Origin: Synechococcus sp. RSCCF101
Lineage (GTDB): Bacteria; Cyanobacteriota; Cyanobacteriia; PCC-6307; Cyanobiaceae
Length of the DNA: 64,000 nt
Assembly (NCBI RefSeq): GCF_008807075.1
Contig: NZ_CP035632.1
Span: 1,488,001 to 1,552,000, forward strand
Direction: 5' to 3'
The notes below the pieces were generated by a model, which was not told the DNA's origin, made no database searches, and saw only the letters and a list, made by a program, of their open reading frames with translations. A program made the position numbers and the translations under genes. Numbering within the stretch: position 1 is the first letter of the stretch; each line of letters begins with the position of its first letter. This document shows positions 51,014 through 58,868 of the stretch, in pieces.

Positions 51014-51504
51014 CGGGATGCGCCGGCCCCGGCGTCCTCCTTCCGGCGCAGATGCTGCACCAGGCCATCGAGGGCCATCACATAGCTGTGAGCGCCGAAG
51101 CCGCTCACCACACCCAGGGCCCGGTCGGCCAGAAGGCTGTGGTGGCGAAAGGATTCCCGGGCGTGCACGTTGCTCAGATGCAGTTCCACATAGGGAAGGG
51201 CCACCGCGGCGAGGGCATCGCGCAGGGCGATGGAGGTGTGGGTGTAGGCCGCCGCGTTGATCAGGATGCCATCGATCTGGCCCATGGCCTGCTGGATCCG
51301 CTCCACCAGCGCCCCCTCATGGTTGCTCTGGAAACAGGCGAGCTCCACGGTCTGCCGGGCGGCACGGCTGACCAGGTCCTCCTCGATCGCCTGCAGCGAG
51401 GCGCTGCCGTAGATGCCGGGTTCACGGCGGCCCAGCAGGTTGAGGTTGGGACCGTTCAGCAGCAGCACCTTCAGGGTCCTCGGCGCGTCGGCTGGTAGGG
51501 TCAC
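51010..51504 (-). CDS. aroQ: 3-Dehydroquinate dehydratase type II
   Basis: 164 residues. Type II dehydroquinase motifs: '[20 protein letters not shown]' with the catalytic Tyr (in 'GIYG') and the Arg of the flexible loop, '[16 protein letters not shown]', '[11 protein letters not shown]'-like (here '[18 protein letters not shown]') and '[11 protein letters not shown]'-like ('[17 protein letters not shown]'). It is the third step of the shikimate pathway. GTG/ATG start region at 51504, 13 bp from tRNA-Tyr on the other strand. Confidence 0.96.
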   Translation of the reverse strand: MTLPADAPRTLKVLLLNGPNLNLLGRREPGIYGSASLQAIEEDLVSRAARQTVELACFQSNHEGALVERIQQAMGQIDGILINAAAYTHTSIALRDALAAVALPYVELHLSNVHARESFRHHSLLADRALGVVSGFGAHSYVMALDGLVQHLRRKEDAGAGASR

Positions 51505-51516
51505 GTGGTGTGGTTC

Positions 51517-51598
51517 GGGTCGGTGCCCGAGTGGTTAATGGGGGCGGACTGTAAATCCGCTGGCTCTGCCTACGTTGGTTCAAATCCAACCCGGCCCA
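51517..51598 (+). tRNA. tRNA-Tyr (anticodon GUA)
   Basis: Class II tRNA with acceptor GGGTCGG / CCGGCCC (one G-T pair), D-arm with CCCGAGTGG-TTAA, anticodon arm GCGGA-CTGTAAA-TCCGC (GTA), a long variable arm (TGGCTCTGCCTAC) and T-arm GTTGGTTCAAATCCAAC. CCA is not encoded. It starts 13 bp from the aroQ start codon on the opposite strand. Confidence 0.95.
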
Positions 51599-51608
51599 CC
51601 TTCCACAT

Positions 51609-51661
<53 letters not shown>

Positions 51662-51680
<19 letters not shown>

Positions 51681-52054
51681 TTTCCGGGGCACGAAGCGGG
51701 TCGCGTCATTGGAGCCGCCAGCCAGCATCCCGGCTGAAGGCAGCGGGTCGATCCCCCGACGAGAACCACACCCCCGCAGAGGTAATCCGTCAGGCGGGTC
51801 TGGACCGGCGTTGGCAGGCCGGACACATCAAACACCACCGGCACGCCGGTGCGAACCGAATCGATCGCGCTGGCGGCATCATCGAAACTGCTGGCTCTGA
51901 GAACCAACAGCTCGGTCGCGGGCGACGGCGGCAGCGACGCGGATCGTCGAGCGGATGAGGCACGCGTCGATGGCTCCTGCGGTCGTTCCACGGAGACAGC
52001 GGGCGAAGGATGGAGCACCAGTTCGCCACGGAAGCCTGGGCCCGTCAAAAACAC
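51662..52054 (-). CDS. SepF-like paralogue (degenerate)
   Basis: 130 residues from GTG 52054. Residues about 46-115 align by eye with the SepF domain of the true sepF at 42846-43433: 'ATELLVLRASSFDDAASAIDSVRTGVPVVFDVSGL' against '[35 protein letters not shown]', then a 'D-Y-L-C-G-G' where SepF has 'D-F-V-A-G-G', and a 'G-G-S...R' near the 'D-G-H-Q-E-R' position. The amphipathic membrane-binding N-terminus is not obvious. The stop lies inside tRNA-Thr (antisense overlap of 19 bp). It may be a second SepF, a regulator of it, or a decayed copy. Confidence 0.55.
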
Positions 52055-52422
52055 CCGTCTCGCGCTTCTCGTACACGTCTGATCGCGAGAAGCCTGTCCT
52101 GGCAGGCCAGGAGGAGGGAGATCGACTCAACAACCGCCGGAAAAACGCACGGCATGAGCCTGTCAAGTGGAAACCGGGGTTTTCCAGAGCCAGGTGCGAA
52201 ACAGCCTGCACTGAATCAGCTTCGCCAGCAGCCTGCTGTGGAAAGTCCCGCATCAACCTGTGGAAACAGCTCGGATGCAGCTGTGGAAAAGCAACGGTTG
52301 AGCATTGCTGATGGCTTCATGGCTTCGTCCTGTTCCCCCAGCCCAGGCGGCACGCTCCCCTGATTCCCGCTGCGCCGTCTCGGAGCACCATCCTGGACCC
52401 TGCCTCCAAGCCTCGCTGCCGC
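52055..52422. promoter_or_regulatory. Non-coding region with DnaA-box-like nonamers (candidate DnaA-binding region / origin)
   Basis: No convincing gene in 368 bp. Three TGTGGAAA-type nonamers share one orientation: 52237-52245 (TGTGGAAAG), 52259-52267 (TGTGGAAAC) and 52282-52290 (TGTGGAAAA, whose complement TTTTCCACA is the cyanobacterial DnaA-box form). They are spaced 22 and 23 bp apart, about two helical turns. Imperfect copies occur at 52165-52173 (AAGTGGAAA) and 52180-52188 (TTTTCCAGA, opposite strand). The stretch from about 52140 to 52320 is less GC-rich than its flanks. A chromosomal origin, a DnaA-titration site or DnaA control of the next gene are possible. Confidence 0.45.
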
Positions 52423-54192
52423 ATGCCCCGTTGTTCACGCCGCGTGACCATGGCGGGCGCCCTGCTCAGCCTGCTGACGGGCCTGGGCGCTGCGCCCGTC
52501 TGGGCTCAGCCGAGCCCGGAAGCTCCGGAGGCGATCGAGGCCTCCCGCCCCACCGTGTCGCGTGCCGAGGGGCGGTCCCTGGTGGTCACGGCCCATCCCC
52601 TGGCCAGCCAGGCCGCCCTGGCCGTGCTGCGCGAGGGCGGCAGCGCCATGGATGCTGTCGTGACCGCCCAGACGGTGCTGGCGGTGGTGGAGCCCCAGAG
52701 CTCGGGGCTGGGAGGGGGCGGTTTCCTGCTGCACTGGGATCAGGCCAGCGGCCGGCTGCAGGCCTTCGATGGCCGGGAAACGGCTCCGGCCCACGCCACC
52801 CCCGCCAGCTGGCTGAAGAGCGATGGCACGCCGCTGCCCTGGCTGGAGGCCACGCGCACCCTCACCGCCATCGGCGTGCCCGGCACAGTCGCCCTCCTCG
52901 CCGAAGCCCACCGTCGCTTCGGGGAGCAGCCCTGGGGTGAGCTGCTCCAGCCCGCCATCGCGCTGGCTGACGGTGGCTTCCGCGTGACGCCCCGGCTGCA
53001 GCGCTCCATCGCCCTGGCCGAACGCCTCGGCACCGGCCACAGCCCGGCCTTCCGCCGGCTCTACCGCCCGGACGGAGAGCCGGCCGCTGTGGGCAGCCGG
53101 CTGCGCAACCCGGAGCTGGCGGCCACCCTGCGGCGCCTGGCCGCGGGAGGCGGCGACGCCTTCTACCGCGGCGAGCAGGCCCGCAGCCTGCTCGCCGGGC
53201 TGCGGGGCCTGGCGCGGCAGGGAGCCCGCGGGCGGGGCTTCGCCGCTGAGGATCTGGCGGCCTACCGGGCCCTGGAACGGAAGCCCCTGTGCCTGCCCTA
53301 CCGGCGCTGGCGGGTCTGCAGCGTGCCGCCCCCGAGCGGCGGCGGCCTGGCGCTGCTGCAGAGCCTGGCCCTGCTCCAGGCCCGCCTACCGGAGCCCGCA
53401 CCGGAGGAGGAGTTGAAGGCCTGGCATCTGCGGGCCGAAGCCCTGCGGCTGGCCGATGCCGACCGCGCCCACTGGGTGCGGGATCCGGCCGAGGGCCCCA
53501 TACCCCTGCAGGGGCTGCTCGATCCGGCCTACCTGCAGCAGCGGGCAACACGCATCGATCCGGAGCGGCCGACCCCCGCCCCGGCCGCCGGCACGCCGCC
53601 CGGCAGCGCCGGCCTCCGCTTCGCCAGCCAGTCCCGCGGCGCCGGGGGCGGCACCACCCATCTTGTGGTGGTGGATGCCGCCGGCAACATCGCCAGCTTC
53701 AGCGGCTCGGTGGAGACCGTGTTCGGCAGCCGGCACCTGGTGGACGGCATGGTGCTGAACAACCAGCTCACCGACTTCTCCTTCCGGCCCGAGCGGGACG
53801 GCCTGCCCATCGCCAACCGCATCGATGCCGGCAAACGGCCCATGAGCGCCATGGCCCCGCTGATCGTGTTCGACGGCAACCGGCCCGTGCTGGCCCTGGG
53901 CTCACCGGGTGGCTGGCTGATTCCCCACTATCTGGTGGGAGCCCTGCAGGCCGCGCTCGACTGGGACCTGCCGGCCGCCGAGGTGGTGGCCCTTCCCCAT
54001 CTGGCCGTCCGGCCCGAGACGACCCTGCTGGAGGAGGCCCCCGCTCACCCGGCTGACGGGCTGAGCGAGCTGGGGCACCGGATTGAGCGGCGGGGCTTCA
54101 GCAGCGGCCTGGCCCTGATCCGGCGCCGCGGCGATCGCTGGCGTGGCGCCGCCGACCCACGACGGGAGGGATCGGCGCTGGCACTGCCCTGA
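52423..54192 (+). CDS. ggt: Gamma-glutamyltransferase
   Basis: 589 residues with an export signal (about 1-29, 'GALLSLLTGLGAAPVWAQ'). The large-subunit motif 'SSGLGGGGFLLHWD' near residues 90-103 and the autoprocessing site Gly-Gly-Gly-Thr-Thr-His near 408-413 ('GAGGGTTHLVVVDAAGNIAS', Thr nucleophile) are intact, followed by 'LNNQLTDFSF' and 'RPMSAMAPLIVF'. It hydrolyses or transfers gamma-glutamyl groups of glutathione and related peptides in the periplasm. It is the first gene after the DnaA-box region. Confidence 0.93.
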   Translation: MPRCSRRVTMAGALLSLLTGLGAAPVWAQPSPEAPEAIEASRPTVSRAEGRSLVVTAHPLASQAALAVLREGGSAMDAVVTAQTVLAVVEPQSSGLGGGGFLLHWDQASGRLQAFDGRETAPAHATPASWLKSDGTPLPWLEATRTLTAIGVPGTVALLAEAHRRFGEQPWGELLQPAIALADGGFRVTPRLQRSIALAERLGTGHSPAFRRLYRPDGEPAAVGSRLRNPELAATLRRLAAGGGDAFYRGEQARSLLAGLRGLARQGARGRGFAAEDLAAYRALERKPLCLPYRRWRVCSVPPPSGGGLALLQSLALLQARLPEPAPEEELKAWHLRAEALRLADADRAHWVRDPAEGPIPLQGLLDPAYLQQRATRIDPERPTPAPAAGTPPGSAGLRFASQSRGAGGGTTHLVVVDAAGNIASFSGSVETVFGSRHLVDGMVLNNQLTDFSFRPERDGLPIANRIDAGKRPMSAMAPLIVFDGNRPVLALGSPGGWLIPHYLVGALQAALDWDLPAAEVVALPHLAVRPETTLLEEAPAHPADGLSELGHRIERRGFSSGLALIRRRGDRWRGAADPRREGSALALP

Positions 54193-54219
54193 ACCCGCTT
54201 CTGCCGCCTGCGGCGACGC

Positions 54220-55722
54220 TCAGGCCGGCAGCACCAGCACCTCCCGTGCCGGGATGCGGGATGGGGTTTCCGCGTCCAGGTTCGAGAGGAGAGCCTCGGG
54301 CACGGGCCGCTCCTCCCGGCTGCGGTTGAAGACCAGATGCAGCCGGTCGCCGTCCTGCCAGCGCTCGAGCCAGAGCCCCCAGCAGACGCCGCTGTCGTCG
54401 CTGAGCTCCCGCAGCCGCCAGCCGTCGCCCCGCAGTGCCGGATGGCGGGCCCGCCGCGCCGTCAGCTCCTGCAGCAGGCGGGTGAGCTCCGGGTCCACCA
54501 CCACGGCGGCTTTCGCCCCGGCAGCGCCCCCTTGTTCCAGTGGCCGCCAGGGCAGGGCTTCCCGGCAGCCGGGTTCCGGGCCGCCGCTCAGGCCCACCTC
54601 CGTGCCGTAATAGATGCAGGGTGCGCCTGGCAGGGCGAAGAGAAACTGCAGCGCCAGCGTCAGAGCGCTGCGATCCCCCCCGAGCACATGCAGCGCCCGC
54701 GGCACGTCGTGGCTGTCCAGCAGGTTGAGTTGGCAGCGGTTGACCGCCGCCGTGTACCAGCCCAGGGTCTGCTCCACCACCGTCAGGAAGCCGGCCCCAT
54801 CGAGGGGGCCATAGGGCATGGCCTGAAAGGCCAGGTCCGAGCGGATCGTCTCCGCTCCGAAGAAGCCCAGGCTGCTCCAGGCCATGCGGTAGTTCATCAC
54901 CCCGTCGAACCGGTCCCCGGCCAGCCAGGGGCGGGCATCGCCCCAGATCTCGCCCACGATCCAGGCCTCGGGGTTCACCGCCTTCACCATCCGGCGGAAG
55001 GGCAGCCAGAAGCCCGATTCCACCTCGTCCGGCACGTCCAGGCGCCAGCCGTCGATGCCCCGCTCCAGCCAGTGGCGCGCCACGTCCAGCAGGAAGTCCC
55101 GCACCGGTGGATGGGCGTGGCGGAACTTGGGCAGGGCGGGGGCGTTCCACCAGCAGTGGTAGCCGCAGGTGTCCGAAGGGCTGCGGGGATAGGGATCGAT
55201 CGGCCAGCGCTCCACCACGAACCAGTCGCGGTAGGGGGAGTCGGCACCGTTCTCCACCAGGTGGTGAAAGGGCCAGAAGCCGCGGCCGCAGTGGTTGAAC
55301 ACCCCGTCGAGCACCAGCCGCATGCCGCGCGCATGCACGGCCTCCAGCAGGGCCGAGAAGGCCTCCTCGCCGCCCAGCAGGGGATCGACCCGCAGGTAGT
55401 CGTCCGTGTGGTAACGGTGATTGCTGGCCGACTGGAAGATCGGGTTCAGCAGCAGGCAGGTGGCCCCCAGCGACTGGATGTGATCCAGCCCCTCGATCAG
55501 CCCGAGCAGGTCGCCCCCCTGGAAGCCATGCGGGCTGGGGGGACTGCCCCAGGGGTCCAGGGTCAGGCCCGCCTGCTCGCGAACCCGGCCACTGCGGCGG
55601 AAGCGGTCGGGGAACACCTGATACACCACCGCATCGGCCACCCAGCTCGGTTCGAGCGACCCGTCGAGACCGCCGCCGCCACCGCCCGTTGCACCGGCCT
55701 GTTCCATGCCCATGGCCCGCAT
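54220..55722 (-). CDS. GH13 alpha-amylase-family glycosidase (neopullulanase-like)
   Basis: 500 residues. GH13 conserved regions: 'LVLDGVFNHCGRGFWPFHH' (region I), 'IDGWRLDVPDEV' (nucleophile Asp, region II), 'IVGEIWGDA' (acid/base Glu, region III) and 'LLDSHDVPRAL' (third Asp, region IV). The N-terminal 'WVADAVVYQVFPDRFRRSG' and the lack of an N-domain suggest a neopullulanase/cyclomaltodextrinase-like enzyme. It is cytosolic (no signal). A poly-Gly segment follows the first dozen residues. It is divergent from glpK (31-bp gap). Confidence 0.9.
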   Translation of the reverse strand: MRAMGMEQAGATGGGGGGLDGSLEPSWVADAVVYQVFPDRFRRSGRVREQAGLTLDPWGSPPSPHGFQGGDLLGLIEGLDHIQSLGATCLLLNPIFQSASNHRYHTDDYLRVDPLLGGEEAFSALLEAVHARGMRLVLDGVFNHCGRGFWPFHHLVENGADSPYRDWFVVERWPIDPYPRSPSDTCGYHCWWNAPALPKFRHAHPPVRDFLLDVARHWLERGIDGWRLDVPDEVESGFWLPFRRMVKAVNPEAWIVGEIWGDARPWLAGDRFDGVMNYRMAWSSLGFFGAETIRSDLAFQAMPYGPLDGAGFLTVVEQTLGWYTAAVNRCQLNLLDSHDVPRALHVLGGDRSALTLALQFLFALPGAPCIYYGTEVGLSGGPEPGCREALPWRPLEQGGAAGAKAAVVVDPELTRLLQELTARRARHPALRGDGWRLRELSDDSGVCWGLWLERWQDGDRLHLVFNRSREERPVPEALLSNLDAETPSRIPAREVLVLPA

Positions 55723-55753
55723 CCGGCCTCAGCGTTAGCACTGGAGCAGTGCG

Positions 55754-57268
55754 ATGCGGGCCATGGCCGAACCGCTGATCCTGGCTCTCGATCAGGGCAC
55801 CAGCAGCTCCAGGGCGGTGCTGTACACCCCGTCGGGCCGGCAGGTGGCCTCCGCCAGCGCGCCGCTGCCGATCCGCTATCCCGCCGATGGCTGGGTGGAG
55901 CAGGACGCCGGGGCCATCTGGGACAGCCAGCGGCAGGCGATGCGCTCGCTCGAGACCCAGCTCGATGACGCTCAGCGCCGCGCGGTGGCCGCCTGCGGCA
56001 TCACCAACCAGCGCGAGACCACCGTGCTCTGGTCCCGCCGCGACGGCCGCGCCCTCGGGCCCGCCCTCGTCTGGCAGGACGGGCGCACCGCCGCCATCTG
56101 CCGGCGCTGGAAGGAGGCGGGCCTGGAGGAGAGCTGGTGCCACCGCACCGGCCTGCTGCTCGATCCGTACTTCAGTGCCAGCAAGATCACCTGGCTGCTG
56201 GAGCACGAGCCCGAGGCCGCGGCTGCCGCCGGGCGGGGCGAGCTCTGCTTCGGCACGGTCGACAGCTGGCTGCTGCGGAACCTGGCGGAGGGTCAGCCCC
56301 ACCGCACGGACATGAGCAACGCCAGCCGCACCCTGCTGATGGACCTGGAACAGCGAACCTGGCTGCCCGATGCCGCCGGCACCTGCGGTCTGCCCGAGAG
56401 CGCGCTGCCCGAGCTGTGGCCCTGCCGGGGCGGCTTCGGAACCATCGCCGCCGGCCTGCCCTTCGCCGGGGTGCCGATCACGGCGATGCTGGGCGACCAG
56501 CAGGCCGCCACCCTCGGCCAGCTCTGCCTCCGGGCGGGCGAGGCCAAATGCACCTATGGCACCGGCGCCTTCCTGGTGATCAACACCGGCAGCGAGCTGC
56601 GGCGCTCCGACAGCGGCCTGCTCAGCACCCTGGGCTGGACCGACGCCCACGGCACCCCCACCTACTGCCTCGAGGGCAGCCTGTTCAATGCCGGCACGGT
56701 GGTGCAGTGGCTGCGGGACGGCCTCGGCTTGTTCGAGCGCTCCGAGGAGGTCAACACCCTGGCGGCGGAGGTGAGCGGCAGCGGCGGCGTGATGCTGGTG
56801 CCCGCCTTCACCGGCTGGGGCACGCCCCACTGGGATCCCGGTGCGCGGGCTCTGCTGATCGGCCTCACCCGCGACAGCCGCCGCGGCCACATCGCCCGGG
56901 CCGCCCTGGAGGGCATCGCCCTGTCGGTGGCGACGCTGGTCAGCCTGGCGGAGGAGGCCATGGGCACCCCGTTGCAGGAACTGGCCGTGGATGGCGGGGC
57001 CGCCGCCTCCGACCTGCTGCTGCAGGCCCAGGCCGATGCGAGCGGGATCACGGTGCGGCGGCCGGCGGATCTGGAGAGCACCGCCAGGGGCGTGGCCATG
57101 ATGGCCGGCCTGGAGGCCGGGGTCGTGGCCGAGCCATCCGCCTTCGAGGCTGGCGTGCGCGATCCCGGCCCGCGCCGCTTCCAGCCCAGCATGGACAGCG
57201 AGGCCCGGAGCCAGTGGCGCCGGCGCTGGGAGGAGGCGGTGCGCCGCAGCCTCCACTGGGACACCTGA
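55754..57268 (+). CDS. glpK: Glycerol kinase
   Basis: 504 residues from ATG 55754 (ATG 55763 is an alternative). FGGY kinase features: 'LALDQGTSSSRAVLY' (ATP/substrate loop), 'AGCGITNQRETTVLW'-type ('CGITNQRET'), 'TYGTGAFLVINTG', 'ITAMLGDQQAATLGQ' and 'LAVDGGAAASDLLLQAQADASGI'. It phosphorylates glycerol with ATP. It is transcribed with glpD (10-bp gap), so the pair converts glycerol to dihydroxyacetone phosphate. Confidence 0.96.
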   Translation: MRAMAEPLILALDQGTSSSRAVLYTPSGRQVASASAPLPIRYPADGWVEQDAGAIWDSQRQAMRSLETQLDDAQRRAVAACGITNQRETTVLWSRRDGRALGPALVWQDGRTAAICRRWKEAGLEESWCHRTGLLLDPYFSASKITWLLEHEPEAAAAAGRGELCFGTVDSWLLRNLAEGQPHRTDMSNASRTLLMDLEQRTWLPDAAGTCGLPESALPELWPCRGGFGTIAAGLPFAGVPITAMLGDQQAATLGQLCLRAGEAKCTYGTGAFLVINTGSELRRSDSGLLSTLGWTDAHGTPTYCLEGSLFNAGTVVQWLRDGLGLFERSEEVNTLAAEVSGSGGVMLVPAFTGWGTPHWDPGARALLIGLTRDSRRGHIARAALEGIALSVATLVSLAEEAMGTPLQELAVDGGAAASDLLLQAQADASGITVRRPADLESTARGVAMMAGLEAGVVAEPSAFEAGVRDPGPRRFQPSMDSEARSQWRRRWEEAVRRSLHWDT

Positions 57269-57278
57269 TCGGTCTGCC

Positions 57279-58865
57279 ATGTCCACCACCCATACCGACC
57301 TGCTGGTGATCGGCGGCGGGGCCACCGGTGCGGCCGTGGCCCTCTCCGGCGTGCGGCGTGGACTCTCCGTGGTGCTCGTGGAGGCGGGCGATCTGGCCGG
57401 CGGCACCAGCTGCCGCAGCACCAAGCTGCTGCACGGCGGTGTGCGCTACCTGGAGCTGGCCTTCAAGACCTTCGATGCCGGCCAGCTGCGGCTGGTGCGC
57501 GAGGCCCTGCTGGAGCGCGGTCACTGGCTCGATCAGGTCCCCTTCCTGGCCCGGCCGCTGGAGCTGGCCCTGCCCACCGGCCAGCCCCTGGCCACGCTCT
57601 ACTACCGCATCGGCCTGGGCCTCTATGACGCCCTGGCCGGACGCCGCGCCATCGCCCCCAGCCGGGCGGTGAGCGGCGGCACGCTGCAGCGGCTGCTGCC
57701 CGGCCTCAGCTCCCGGGCCAGCGGCGCGGTGCTCTACAGCGACGGCCAGTTCGACGACGCCCGGCTGAACCTGCTCCTGGCTCTCACTGCCGCGGCGGAA
57801 GGGGCCGACGTGCGCTCCCACTGCCGGGCCCGTGAGCTGCTGCTGGAGAACGGTCGCGTCGGCGGCGCGCTGGTGGAGCAGGGCGGCCGCTGCGAACGGA
57901 TCGAGGCGGGGGTCGTGGTCAATGCCACGGGTCTGGCCGCCGATGCGGTGCGGCACATGGCCGATCCCGATGCTCCGCCACGGCTCCAGACCAGCCGGGG
58001 CGTGCACGTGGTGCTCGAGCAGAACCTCTGTCCGGAGGGTGCCGGGCTCCTGGTGCCCTCCACCGACGACGGGCGCGTGCTGTTCATGCTGCCCTTCCAT
58101 GGCCGCACCCTGGTGGGCACCACCGACACCCCCTGCCAGGCCGCCGAGGTGAACCGGGCCAGCCCCCAGGAGCGCGACTACCTGCTCGATTACGTGGCGC
58201 GCTGGTTCCCGAACCGACCGGTGACCGTCAGTGCCGTGTGGGCCGGCGGCCGGCCGCTGCTGCAGGCCGCCGGGGGCCCCACCGGCAACACCGCCGGCCT
58301 GGTGCGGGAGCACGAGGTGGAGACCCTGCCCAGCGGGCTGATCAGCGTGATGGGCGGGAAATGGACCACCTGCCGGCCCATGGCCCACGACACCCTGCAG
58401 GCGGTGGAGCGGCAGCTGGGGCGCAGCCTGCCGGCCGAACGCGAAGCTCCGGTGCTGGGCGCCGTGGCCGGGGGCGCGGCGGCGATGGCCGAGCCGCTGC
58501 ACCGCTGCCGGCAGGACCTGCTCAGCCAACTGCCGGCCGGAGTGCTGCAGGAGGCGCAGGCCGATCACCTCATCGCCTCCCACGGCCTGAGGGCGGACCG
58601 GGTGCTGGCCTGCGCCGAGACGCCCGCCGAGCTGGAGCCCCTCAGCCCGGCGGTGCCGCTCTGCGCCGCCGAGATCCGCCACGGCATCCGCCACGAGCAG
58701 GCCCGCAGCGCGGTGGAGGTGCTGGCGCGCCGCTGCCGGCTGGCCATGGTCGATCAGGCCGAAGCACGCCGCCTCGCGCCGCTGGTGGAGGAGCTCCTGG
58801 ACCGGGAAGGCCACCCCCCAACCCCGGCGGGAGCGGCGCCGGGCGACTGGGAGACGCTGGTCTGA
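57279..58865 (+). CDS. glpD: Glycerol-3-phosphate dehydrogenase (FAD, GlpD family)
   Basis: 528 residues. FAD-binding 'LLVIGGGATGAAVALSGVRRGLSVVLVEAGDLAGGTSCRSTKLLHGGVRYL' near the N-terminus, 'RTLVGTTDTPCQ' and 'VMGGKWTTCRPMAHDTL', followed by the helical C-terminal DAO_C domain. It oxidises glycerol-3-phosphate to DHAP and passes electrons to the quinone pool; it is peripheral to the membrane. It follows glpK and ends 3 bp before the convergent GH13 gene. Confidence 0.95.
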   Translation: MSTTHTDLLVIGGGATGAAVALSGVRRGLSVVLVEAGDLAGGTSCRSTKLLHGGVRYLELAFKTFDAGQLRLVREALLERGHWLDQVPFLARPLELALPTGQPLATLYYRIGLGLYDALAGRRAIAPSRAVSGGTLQRLLPGLSSRASGAVLYSDGQFDDARLNLLLALTAAAEGADVRSHCRARELLLENGRVGGALVEQGGRCERIEAGVVVNATGLAADAVRHMADPDAPPRLQTSRGVHVVLEQNLCPEGAGLLVPSTDDGRVLFMLPFHGRTLVGTTDTPCQAAEVNRASPQERDYLLDYVARWFPNRPVTVSAVWAGGRPLLQAAGGPTGNTAGLVREHEVETLPSGLISVMGGKWTTCRPMAHDTLQAVERQLGRSLPAEREAPVLGAVAGGAAAMAEPLHRCRQDLLSQLPAGVLQEAQADHLIASHGLRADRVLACAETPAELEPLSPAVPLCAAEIRHGIRHEQARSAVEVLARRCRLAMVDQAEARRLAPLVEELLDREGHPPTPAGAAPGDWETLV

Positions 58866-58868
58866 GGC

